From positions 1 to 5,101 of the forward strand of contig JAFKLV010000180.1 of NCBI GenBank assembly GCA_017304125.1: a stretch of DNA of 5,101 nt, in the 5' to 3' direction. Under the pieces are notes generated by a model. The model worked only from the letters and a program-made list of their open reading frames with translations. It ran no database searches and was not told the DNA's origin. The position numbers and the translations under genes are program-made. The stretch is from Sphingomonadales bacterium. Its GTDB lineage: Bacteria > Pseudomonadota > Alphaproteobacteria > Sphingomonadales > Sphingomonadaceae. Positions 1 to 5,101 of this stretch are shown piece after piece (the first letter of the stretch is position 1; each line of letters begins with the position of its first letter).

Positions 1-556
1 CGATCCGGGGTATAAACTGGTGCGCGATGCGCGCGCGGCCGGGCATCAGGTGGTGACGATCCCCGGCCCGTGCGCCGCGATCGCCGCGCTGACGCTCGCC
101 GGGCTGCCGACCGATCGCTTCCTGTTCATGGGCTTCCTCCCCGCAAAACCGGGCGCGCGGAGCAGCGCGATCGCCGAGGTGGCGGCGGTGCGCGCGACGT
201 TGGTGTTCTACGAAAGCGGCCCGCGGCTCGCCGCGACGCTGGCGGCGCTGGCCGAGGGGCTGGGGGACCGCGAGGCGGCGGTGACGCGTGAGATCACCAA
301 GAAATTCGAGGAAGCGGTGACGGGAACGCTGTCGTCGCTCGCCGCGCGCTATGCCGATGCCCCGCCCAAGGGCGAGATCGTCGTCGTGGTCGCCCCGCCC
401 GGCGCCGCGCCGCCGCCGAGCACGGAAGATGCCGAGGCGGCGCTGGTCGAGGCGCTGTCGCGGCTGCCGGCGTCCAAGGCGGCGGGGGAGGTGGCGAAAC
501 GCTTCGGGCTCGACCGCAAGGCGCTGTACGCCCGCGCGATGGCATTGAAGGCATGA
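1..556 (+). CDS. rsmI: RsmI, 16S rRNA (cytidine1402-2'-O)-methyltransferase, 5'-truncated
   Basis: The gene enters from the left edge; the first complete codon is at 2-4, and 184 residues plus a TGA stop (554-556) are visible. RsmI uses S-adenosylmethionine to 2'-O-methylate C1402 of 16S rRNA in the decoding centre. The visible part starts at DPGYKLV, which in the family follows the SDAGTP glycine-rich motif, so roughly the first 100 residues lie outside the window (E. coli RsmI is about 286 aa). Visible family signatures, numbered from the first codon, are IPGPCAA (20-26), LPTDRFLFMGFLP (35-47), FYES (69-72), TREITKKFEE (95-104) and KGEIVVVV (123-130). An Ala/Pro-rich linker leads to a C-terminal helical domain, SKAAGEVAKRFGLDRKALY (158-176), typical of RsmI and absent from other tetrapyrrole-methylase-fold enzymes. 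The GTG at 20 is an internal valine, not a start. The stop overlaps the yraN start (ATGA), which implies translational coupling. Confidence 0.95.
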   Translation, partial: DPGYKLVRDARAAGHQVVTIPGPCAAIAALTLAGLPTDRFLFMGFLPAKPGARSSAIAEVAAVRATLVFYESGPRLAATLAALAEGLGDREAAVTREITKKFEEAVTGTLSSLAARYADAPPKGEIVVVVAPPGAAPPPSTEDAEAALVEALSRLPASKAAGEVAKRFGLDRKALYARAMALKA

Positions 557-906
557 GCGATCGCCGCCTCGCCGAAGCCGCCGGGCGGCGCGGCGAGCGG
601 CTGGCGGCGTGGTGGCTCAGGCTCAAGGGCTGGCGGGTGGTGGCGCAGCGCGTGCGCACCCCGGCGGGGGAGGTCGATCTGGTGGCCAAGCGCGACGGGC
701 TGGTCGCGTTCGTCGAGGTCAAGACCCGCGCCAGCGCCGCCGAACTCGATTTCGCGATCGACGAGCGGCGGCTGGCGCGCGTCGCGGCGGCGGCCGAATT
801 GCTGATGCCGGTCTATGCCACCGCCGGGGAGGATATCCGCGTCGACGTGATCCTGCTCGCACCGGGGACGCGGCCGCGGCATATCGAGAATGCTTGGATC
901 GGATAG
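553..906 (+). CDS. yraN: YraN family protein (UPF0102), predicted nuclease-fold protein
   Basis: A 117-residue protein of normal length for the UPF0102/YraN family, with an ATG start overlapping the rsmI stop by 4 bases. The N-terminal helix GRRGERLAAWWLRLKGW (11-27) matches the family's G-x-x-G-E-x-x-A pattern. It is followed by GEVDLV (39-44) and VEVKTR (54-59). E40, D42, E55 and K57 reproduce a PD-(D/E)XK-like (Holliday-junction-resolvase-type) arrangement, so a DNA- or RNA-cleaving role is plausible, but the cellular function of the family is not firmly known. No signal peptide or membrane segment is visible, so it is probably cytoplasmic. Lying directly after rsmI is a common arrangement in proteobacteria, so the call rests on both sequence and context. 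GAAGG (547-551) ends only one base before the ATG, too close for a normal Shine-Dalgarno site, which favours translational coupling to rsmI over independent initiation. Confidence 0.93.
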   Translation: MSDRRLAEAAGRRGERLAAWWLRLKGWRVVAQRVRTPAGEVDLVAKRDGLVAFVEVKTRASAAELDFAIDERRLARVAAAAELLMPVYATAGEDIRVDVILLAPGTRPRHIENAWIG

Positions 907-937
907 GGTATGCGGCATTGAGCTCCGCCAACCCTCC

Positions 938-968
938 CGTCACGCCGGCCTTGTGCCGGCGTCCACTG
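938..968 (+). repeat. REP unit, left arm
   Basis: Contains the stem ACGCCGGC (942-949), loop CTTGT (950-954) and stem GCCGGCGT (955-962), all perfectly paired. It is flanked by CGTC before the stem and CCACTG after it. Confidence 0.75.
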
Positions 969-1002
969 AGCCTCATGCTCTACGGCGGGAGCCTCTTGCT
1001 CT
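969..1002 (+). repeat. Imperfect 13-base direct repeat in the spacer between the REP units
   Basis: AGCCTCATGCTCT (969-981) recurs as AGCCTCTTGCTCT (990-1002) with one mismatch, at a 21-base spacing. The rest of the spacer (1003-1014) is a CCTCC-type pyrimidine-rich run. No coding function is apparent. Confidence 0.6.
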
Positions 1003-1014
1003 GCCTCCGCCTCC

Positions 1015-1045
1015 CGGTGGACCCCGGCACAAGGCCGGGGTGACG
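1015..1045 (-). repeat. REP unit, right arm (inverted copy)
   Basis: Contains the stem ACCCCGGC (1021-1028), loop ACAAG (1029-1033) and stem GCCGGGGT (1034-1041), all perfectly paired. Read on the minus strand it matches the left unit except at three positions. Two of these form one swapped base pair (G-C to C-G) in the stem; the third lies outside it. Confidence 0.75.
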
Positions 1046-1131
1046 CGGGATATACCAGAAGCGATAGCCCCGGCATGACGGCGAGGGTGACGGCCAGCGC
1101 CTGACCCCCTAAATCCCCCGTGATCAATCTT

Positions 1132-1135
1132 GGGA
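1132..1135 (+). promoter_or_regulatory. Shine-Dalgarno-like site of gshB
   Basis: GGGA lies 7 bases before the ATG at 1143, a normal spacing that supports this start. I see no convincing -35/-10 pair between the REP element and this site; TATACC at 1051-1056 lacks a partner upstream. Confidence 0.5.
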
Positions 1136-1142
1136 TGACCGC

Positions 1143-2093
1143 ATGACCCTTACCGTTGCCGTCCAGATGGACCCGCTCGAATCGATCAATATCGCGGGCG
1201 ATTCGAGCTTTGCGCTGATGCTCGCGGCGCAGCAGCGCGGGCATCGCGTGTTCCATTATGCGGCGGAGGATCTGAACTGGTCCGACGGGCATCTGTGGAC
1301 GCGCGCGCATCCGGTGACGGTGCAGCGGGTCGTCGGCGATCATTTCCGCTTCGGCGAGCCGGTGCGGCTCGATCTCGGCGAGGAGGTGGATGTCGTGCTG
1401 ATGCGACAGGATCCGCCGTTCGACCTCGGCTATATCACCGCAACGCATTTGCTCGAGCGGATCACCGACCGCACGTTGGTGGTCAACGATCCGGCGAGCG
1501 TGCGCAACGCCCCCGAAAAGGTGTTCGTGCTCGATTATGCGCGCTTCATGCCGCCCACGCTGGTGACGCGCTCGCTCGACGAGGCGCGGGCGTTCCTCAA
1601 GCGGCACGGCGCGATCGTGGTGAAGCCGCTCCACGGCAATGGCGGCAAGGCGATCTTCCGCGTCGGGCCGGAGGGGGAGAATCTCTCGGCGTTGATGGAG
1701 GTGTTCAACAACATGTGGCGCGAGCCGCATATGGTGCAGGCATTCCTCCCCACCGTGGCGAAGGGTGACAAGCGCATCGTGCTGGTCGACGGCGAAGTGG
1801 CCGGCGCGATCAACCGCTTGCCGAGCGAGGGCGAGTTCCGGAGCAATCTCGCGGTCGGCGGATCGGCGGAAAAGACCGAGCTGACGCCGCGCGAGCGCGA
1901 GATCTGCGCGGCGCTCGGGCCGGAACTCAAGCGGCGCGGGCTGTTGTTCGTCGGGATCGATGTGATCGGGGGCGAGTGGCTGACCGAGATCAACGTCACT
2001 TCGCCGACCGGGATCGTCGCGATCGAGCGGTTTGACGGGACCGATGTGACGGCGATGATCTGGGAGGCGATCGAGCGCAAGGTCGGTCGCTAG
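1143..2093 (+). CDS. gshB: Glutathione synthetase (ATP-grasp)
   Basis: A 316-residue protein, the normal length of bacterial GshB (E. coli 316 aa). It performs the second step of glutathione synthesis in the cytoplasm: gamma-glutamylcysteine + glycine + ATP to glutathione + ADP + phosphate. The N-terminal GshB domain has the family pattern VAVQMDPLESINIAGDSSFA (5-24). MRQDPPFD (87-94) matches the GshB signature, and VVNDPASVRNAPEKVF (113-128) leads into the ATP-grasp fold. The fold carries the nucleotide-binding KPLHGNGG loop (161-168), GDKR (208-211), RSNLAVGG (233-240), GIDVIG (271-276) and the metal/substrate motif EINVTSPTG (282-290). No key residue appears to be missing. It sits downstream of rsmI-yraN, a common alphaproteobacterial arrangement, but the 236-base gap with the REPIN-like element leaves open whether it shares their transcript. 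The TAG stop lies inside an 18-base palindrome. Confidence 0.97.
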   Translation: MTLTVAVQMDPLESINIAGDSSFALMLAAQQRGHRVFHYAAEDLNWSDGHLWTRAHPVTVQRVVGDHFRFGEPVRLDLGEEVDVVLMRQDPPFDLGYITATHLLERITDRTLVVNDPASVRNAPEKVFVLDYARFMPPTLVTRSLDEARAFLKRHGAIVVKPLHGNGGKAIFRVGPEGENLSALMEVFNNMWREPHMVQAFLPTVAKGDKRIVLVDGEVAGAINRLPSEGEFRSNLAVGGSAEKTELTPREREICAALGPELKRRGLLFVGIDVIGGEWLTEINVTSPTGIVAIERFDGTDVTAMIWEAIERKVGR

Positions 2094-2100
2094 CGACCGA
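2083..2100. repeat. 18-base perfect palindrome spanning the gshB stop codon
   Basis: TCGGTCGCTAGCGACCGA is identical to its own reverse complement; the gshB TAG (2091-2093) lies at its centre. In RNA it could form a 7-bp stem with a CUAG loop on either strand. It may be a transcript-end structure, a protein-binding palindrome, or chance. Confidence 0.6.
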
Positions 2101-2136
2101 GCTGGTGCGCGTCAGCGCAGCGCTCGATCCGGCCGG

Positions 2137-2158
2137 CGGGTCGGCAACGCCGAACCCG
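2137..2158. terminator. Candidate hairpin in the gshB/xerC convergent intergenic region
   Basis: CGGGTCGGC (2137-2145) can pair with GCCGAACCCG (2149-2158) around an AAC loop, with one bulged A (2154). It lies 44 bases past the gshB stop and 42 bases past the xerC stop on the other strand, between genes that run toward each other. No T-tract follows on either strand, so terminator function is inferred from position only. Confidence 0.4.
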
Positions 2159-2163
2159 TCCGA

Positions 2164-2184
2164 CGACGCGGCTTTGCCGCGTCG
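2164..2184. terminator. Candidate bidirectional terminator hairpin between gshB and xerC
   Basis: CGACGCGGC (2164-2172), loop TTT, GCCGCGTCG (2176-2184): a perfect 9-bp GC-rich stem. It starts 15 bases beyond the xerC stop and 70 bases beyond the gshB stop. It is the stronger of the two hairpins in the 106-base gap between these convergent genes. The downstream bases (GCGCGCCCTTC on the plus strand) are not T-rich, so intrinsic termination would be non-canonical. Confidence 0.5.
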
Positions 2185-2199
2185 GCGCGCCCTTCAACC

Positions 2200-3096
2200 C
2201 TAACCCCGCGGGTGCGCCGCGCGGTAGACGTCGAGCGGATGCGCGGCGTCGACCGCGGTATAGACCTGCGTCGAGCTCAGGCTGGCATGCCCGAGCAACT
2301 CCTGCAGTGCGCGCAGGTCCGCCCCGCGCCCGAGCAGATGCGTCGCGAAGCTGTGGCGCAGCGCATGCGGCGTGGTCCGCTCGGATAGCCCCAGCCGTCC
2401 CCGCGCGGCGCGCACCCCGGCGCGGACGAGGCCGGGGGAGAGCGCGCCGCCGCGCACCCCGCGAAACAGCGGCGCGGCGGGCGCGAGCGGCCACGGGCAT
2501 TGCGCCAGATACGCCTCGATCGCGTCGCGCACCTGCGGCAGCAGCGGGACGACGCGGGTCTTGTCGCGCTTGCCGGTCACCGCGATCGTCTCGCCGAGCG
2601 GGATCACCGCCCCGGTCAGCGCGATCGCCTCGCCGATGCGCAAGCCCGCGCCATAGAGCAACAGCAGCACCGCCCAGTCGCGCGCGCCGACCCATTCGTG
2701 CCGCGCACCCTCGGCGACTTCCTCGGCCAGCGCCCAGGCTTCGTCGGGGGCGATCGGGCGCGGCACGCCCTTCTTGACCCGCGGCCCCGAGAGCCGCGGC
2801 GCCGCGCCCTCGCCATTGGCCCATTCGAGAAAGCCACGCACCGCCGACAATTCGCGCGCGGCGGAGGCGTTGGAAAGGTCGCCGCCAAGCCCCCCGCTGC
2901 GGCGGTGCGCGAGATAGGCGCGCAGGTCCGACGCGCTGACCCGCGCCAGCCCGGCGCGATCGACGGGGGCACCCCAATGCCGCGTCAGGAAGGCGATCAG
3001 CCGGTTGGCGGTCGCCTCATAAGCGCGCACGGTATGCGCCGAGCGGCGTCGGTCGCGGCGCAGGTAAGCGCCATAGTCGGGGGCCAGCTCGCTCAT
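2200..3096 (-). CDS. xerC: Tyrosine recombinase XerC
   Basis: A 298-residue site-specific recombinase, the same length as E. coli XerC and XerD. With XerD it resolves chromosome dimers at the dif site during cell division. The N-terminal SAM-like DNA-binding domain covers roughly residues 1-95 (HTVRAYEATANRLIAFL at 21-37, SAVRGFLEW at 84-92). The C-terminal catalytic domain has all six expected residues: R153 (GAGLRIGE), K176 (TGKRDKTR), H244 and R247 (PHALRHSFATHLL), H270 (ELLGH) and nucleophile Y279 (TQVYT). The end DVYRAAHPRG resembles XerC (E. coli SVYDAAHPRA) more than XerD, and an adjacent priA also fits xerC in alphaproteobacteria. The ATG at 3096-3094 was chosen because MSELAPDYGAYLRRDRR aligns with a normal XerC N-terminus; in-frame starts at 3192 and 3231 would add unrelated residues and run into priA. 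The CTCC at 3099-3102 reads GGAG on the coding strand, only 2 bases from the ATG, so the ribosome site is weak. XerD or an integron-type paralogue is the less likely alternative. Confidence 0.88.
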   Translation of the reverse strand: MSELAPDYGAYLRRDRRRSAHTVRAYEATANRLIAFLTRHWGAPVDRAGLARVSASDLRAYLAHRRSGGLGGDLSNASAARELSAVRGFLEWANGEGAAPRLSGPRVKKGVPRPIAPDEAWALAEEVAEGARHEWVGARDWAVLLLLYGAGLRIGEAIALTGAVIPLGETIAVTGKRDKTRVVPLLPQVRDAIEAYLAQCPWPLAPAAPLFRGVRGGALSPGLVRAGVRAARGRLGLSERTTPHALRHSFATHLLGRGADLRALQELLGHASLSSTQVYTAVDAAHPLDVYRAAHPRG

Positions 3097-3202
3097 CGCT
3101 CCGAGAGGTAAGACCGAACGGCGCACGGGTCCACATGTGTGAACTTCGTGAACTTTGCCGCCGGCTTTGCGTGCGGCGCCGTGGCGCGCCATATGGCGAA
3201 TG
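3097..3202. promoter_or_regulatory. Divergent xerC-priA intergenic region with tandem GTGAACTT repeat
   Basis: This 106-base gap must hold the promoters of both divergent genes. GTGAACTT occurs at 3139-3146 and 3148-3155 (9-base period). The first copy is overlapped by the palindrome CACATGTG (3132-3139), and GTCCAC (3129-3134) is an imperfect inverted third half-site. Placement between two divergent starts suggests a regulator site, but I recognise no known regulator. I could not assign a convincing -35/-10 pair on either strand. Confidence 0.45.
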
Positions 3203-5101
3203 ATGTCTCGTGCCCGTGTTCTGGTGCTCAATTCCGCGCTCGGCCCGCTCGATTACCGCGTCCCGCACGGGATGACGGTCGAGCCGGGGTCGATCGTCGT
3301 CGCGCCTTTGGGGCCGCGGCAATTGGTCGGCGTGGTGTGGGAGCCGGAGCGAATGCCGTCCGACGCCGAGGTCGGCGACAACCGGCTGCGCAACCTGATC
3401 GCGGTCGCCGATGCCCCGCCGCTGCGCGATCCGCTGCGCCGTCTCGTCGAATGGACCGCGGATTATTATCTCGCCGCGCCCGCCGCGGTGGTGCGGATGG
3501 CCTTGTCCTCCACCGCCGCGCTGGAGGGGCAGAAGCTCATCGTCGAATATCGCGCCACGGGTCACGTCCCCGATCGGCTGACCCCGCAGCGCGCGCAGGC
3601 GCTCGAGCGGATCGGTGATCGGCAGGGGCTGATCCGCGAGCTGGCGACGATCGCCGACGTCTCCGACGCGGTGATTCGCGGGCTGGTGAAGGTCGGCGCG
3701 ATCGAGGGGGTGGAGATCGATATCGACAGCCCCTATCCGCTGCCCGATCCCGATCATGCCCCGCCGGCGCTGTCGGGCGAGCAGCAGGCGGCGGCGGATG
3801 CGCTGGTCGGCGATGTCGCGGCGCATGCTTTTCACCCGACTTTGCTCGACGGGGTGACCGGATCGGGCAAGACCGAGGTCTATTTCGAAGCGGTGGCGGA
3901 GGCGATCCGGCAGGGCCGGCAATGCCTTGTCCTGCTCCCCGAAATCGCGCTGACCGAGCCGTTCCTCAAGCGCTTCCACGATCGCTTCGGCTGCGAGCCG
4001 GTGGCGTGGCATTCCGGGCTGCGCTCGTCGCAACGCCGCCGCGCGTGGCGCGCGATCGCCAGCGGGCAGGCGGCGGTGACGGTGGGCGCGCGCTCGGCCT
4101 TGTTCCTGCCTTATGCCGATCTCGGGCTGATCGTCGTCGACGAGGCGCATGAGACGAGCTTCAAGCAGGAAGACGGGGTGCATTATCACGCGCGCGACGT
4201 GGCGGTGATGCGGGGGAAGTTCGAAGGCTGCCCGGTAGTCCTCGCCTCCGCCACCCCGGCGATCGAGACGCGGCAACAGGTCGCGCTGGGCAATTATGCC
4301 GAGCTGCGCCTGCCGGGACGTTATGGCGTCGCCGAACTGCCGACGATCGAGGCGATCGACCTTTTGGAGCAGAAGCCCGATCGCGGCCGCTGGCTCGCGC
4401 CGTCTTTGGTCAAGGCGATCGGCGAGACGTTCGAGCGCGGTGAGCAGAGCCTGTTGTTCCTCAATCGTCGCGGTTATGCGCCGCTGACCTTGTGCCGGAC
4501 CTGCGGGCATCGTTTCCAATGCCCCAATTGCACCGCCTGGATGGTCGAGCACCGGCTGACGCGGCGGCTCGCCTGCCACCATTGCGGGCATGTCGAGCCG
4601 GTGCCGCGCGCCTGCCCTGAATGCAACGACGAGGAATCGCTCGTCGCCTGCGGCCCGGGGGTCGAGCGGATCGCCGACGAGGTGACGGCGCTGTTCCCCG
4701 AGGCGCGGGTGGCGGTGGTCACGTCGGACACGATCTGGTCCCCGGCCAAGGCAGCGGAATTCGTCAACCGCATGGAGGCGGGGGAGATCGACATCGTCGT
4801 CGGTACCCAGCTCGTCACCAAGGGCTATCATTTCCCCAATCTGACCTTGGTCGGGGTGGTCGATGCCGATCTCGGGCTCGAGGGCGGCGATCTGCGCGCG
4901 GCGGAGCGCACCTTCCAGCAGATCCGTCAGGTCTCGGGGCGCGCCGGGCGCGGCGAGAAACCCGGGCACGTCTATATCCAGACCCACAGCCCCAAGGCGC
5001 AGGTGATGCAGGCGCTGGTGACCGGCGATGCCGAGGCTTTCTATGCCGCGGAGACCGAGGCGCGGCGCGATGCCGGGGCGCCGCCGTTCGGCCGCTATGC
5101 C
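3203..5101 (+). CDS. priA: Primosomal protein N' (PriA), replication-restart helicase, 3'-truncated
   Basis: An open frame of 633 residues runs off the right edge; E. coli PriA has 732, so about 100 are missing. PriA is a superfamily 2, 3'-to-5' DNA helicase that recognises stalled or collapsed forks and reloads the replisome. The N-terminal 3'-DNA-binding domain covers about residues 1-105 (VLVLNSALGPLDYRVP at 6-21, VVAPLGPRQLVGVVWE at 32-47). A linker or winged-helix region comes next. The helicase core has Walker A GVTGSGKT (217-224), DEAH (313-316), SATPA (349-353), GTQLVTKGYHFPNL (534-547) and QVSGRAGR (576-583). Eight zinc-binding cysteines are intact: C431, C434, C440, C443, C458, C461, C471 and C474. 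ATG codons at 3200 and 3203 are adjacent and in frame; 3203 (MSRARVLVLNSALG) is preferred from family similarity. The next in-frame stop upstream is at 3149, and only TTG codons lie between. The Shine-Dalgarno site is weak. The gene is divergent from xerC. Confidence 0.96.
   Translation, partial: MSRARVLVLNSALGPLDYRVPHGMTVEPGSIVVAPLGPRQLVGVVWEPERMPSDAEVGDNRLRNLIAVADAPPLRDPLRRLVEWTADYYLAAPAAVVRMALSSTAALEGQKLIVEYRATGHVPDRLTPQRAQALERIGDRQGLIRELATIADVSDAVIRGLVKVGAIEGVEIDIDSPYPLPDPDHAPPALSGEQQAAADALVGDVAAHAFHPTLLDGVTGSGKTEVYFEAVAEAIRQGRQCLVLLPEIALTEPFLKRFHDRFGCEPVAWHSGLRSSQRRRAWRAIASGQAAVTVGARSALFLPYADLGLIVVDEAHETSFKQEDGVHYHARDVAVMRGKFEGCPVVLASATPAIETRQQVALGNYAELRLPGRYGVAELPTIEAIDLLEQKPDRGRWLAPSLVKAIGETFERGEQSLLFLNRRGYAPLTLCRTCGHRFQCPNCTAWMVEHRLTRRLACHHCGHVEPVPRACPECNDEESLVACGPGVERIADEVTALFPEARVAVVTSDTIWSPAKAAEFVNRMEAGEIDIVVGTQLVTKGYHFPNLTLVGVVDADLGLEGGDLRAAERTFQQIRQVSGRAGRGEKPGHVYIQTHSPKAQVMQALVTGDAEAFYAAETEARRDAGAPPFGRYA

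Larger units (their letters stand above)
938..1045. repeat. REPIN-like inverted repeat (two facing REP hairpins with spacer)
   Basis: The gene-free stretch 907-1142 between yraN and gshB is dominated by this element. Positions 938-968 and the reverse complement of 1015-1045 agree at 28 of 31 bases, separated by a 46-base spacer. Each arm is also a perfect hairpin by itself: an 8-bp stem with a 5-base loop at 942-962, and the same at 1021-1041. A pair of short palindromic repeats in opposite orientation is the structure known as a REPIN, a non-autonomous element moved by REP-associated tyrosine transposases in other bacteria. The core with CCGGCCTTGTGCCGG resembles dispersed intergenic repeats I associate with sphingomonads. 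Naming it a REPIN is inference, because a single window cannot show copy number. It is not a classic terminator, as no T-run follows. Confidence 0.75.

Noticed and set aside
890..1078. A 62-residue plus-strand frame in the yraN-gshB gap.
   Set aside because: It overlaps the end of yraN and is mostly made of the REP hairpins and spacer, with no family resemblance.
1179..1204. Two GANTC (CcrM methylation) sites near the gshB start (1179-1183, 1200-1204).
   Set aside because: They lie inside the coding sequence, and single GANTC sites are common by chance, so they do not support cell-cycle control.
813..1730. A 305-residue minus-strand frame across yraN, the intergenic repeat and gshB.
   Set aside because: It runs through two real genes and the REP hairpins, has low-complexity Arg/His-rich composition and matches no family I recognise.
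2200..3096. The recombinase as a phage or integrative-element integrase.
   Set aside because: Length and motifs, with a C-terminal AHPRG, fit housekeeping XerC. No att-like repeats, tRNA or mobile-element genes are nearby.
3141..3153. LexA (SOS) box of the alphaproteobacterial GTTC-N7-GTTC type.
   Set aside because: The half-sites GAAC are present twice in direct orientation, but the spacer is 5 bases, not 7, so it does not match the consensus.
3097..3231. Longer XerC starting at 3192 or 3231.
   Set aside because: The added residues do not resemble any Xer N-terminus, and the longer frame would reach into the priA start and consume the whole divergent promoter region.
3139..3618. A 159-residue plus-strand frame overlapping the priA start.
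   Set aside because: It is out of frame with PriA and becomes Arg/Ala-rich shadow sequence as soon as priA begins.
3017..4987. A 656-residue open frame on the minus strand opposite priA.
   Set aside because: It is antisense to an unmistakable priA with all helicase motifs. Long antisense frames are expected in GC-rich coding DNA, and its translation is Arg/Asp/His-rich without recognisable domains.

Overview
The window is a GC-rich stretch of bacterial chromosome with strong G/C preference at third codon positions. It carries ordinary housekeeping genes and points to an alphaproteobacterium, most likely a sphingomonad (Sphingomonas or a relative). The reasons are the gene order rsmI-yraN-gshB, a xerC-type recombinase next to priA, the protein sequence styles, and a short GC-rich inverted repeat with a CCGGCCTTGTGCCGG core of the kind I associate with sphingomonad intergenic regions. 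The genus call is inference from memory; no search was run.

Left part (1-906, + strand): the 3' part of rsmI (16S rRNA 2'-O-ribose methyltransferase) overlaps yraN (small UPF0102 nuclease-fold protein) by 4 bases in an ATGA junction, so the two are probably co-transcribed and translationally coupled. Positions 907-1142 hold no gene. They contain a REPIN-like element: two hairpin-forming 31-base repeats facing each other around a 46-base spacer. gshB (glutathione synthetase, 1143-2093, +) follows with its own Shine-Dalgarno-like sequence.

Middle (2094-2199): a short intergenic region between convergent genes (gshB rightward, xerC leftward). It holds two adjacent GC-rich hairpins, and an 18-base perfect palindrome overlaps the gshB stop codon. 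Some of this may be a shared terminator, although no T-tract follows.

Right part: xerC (3096-2200, - strand; chromosome-dimer-resolution tyrosine recombinase with all six catalytic residues) and priA (3203 to the window end, +; primosomal helicase truncated by the edge) are transcribed away from each other. The 106-base gap between them holds a tandem GTGAACTT repeat and a CACATGTG palindrome, the best candidate for a regulatory site here.

The genes serve core functions: ribosome modification (RsmI), thiol redox balance (GshB), and chromosome maintenance (XerC and PriA). I see no phage, insertion sequence, CRISPR array, tRNA, rRNA or defence gene. I also see no convincing new system; the points worth a second look are in the non-coding DNA.
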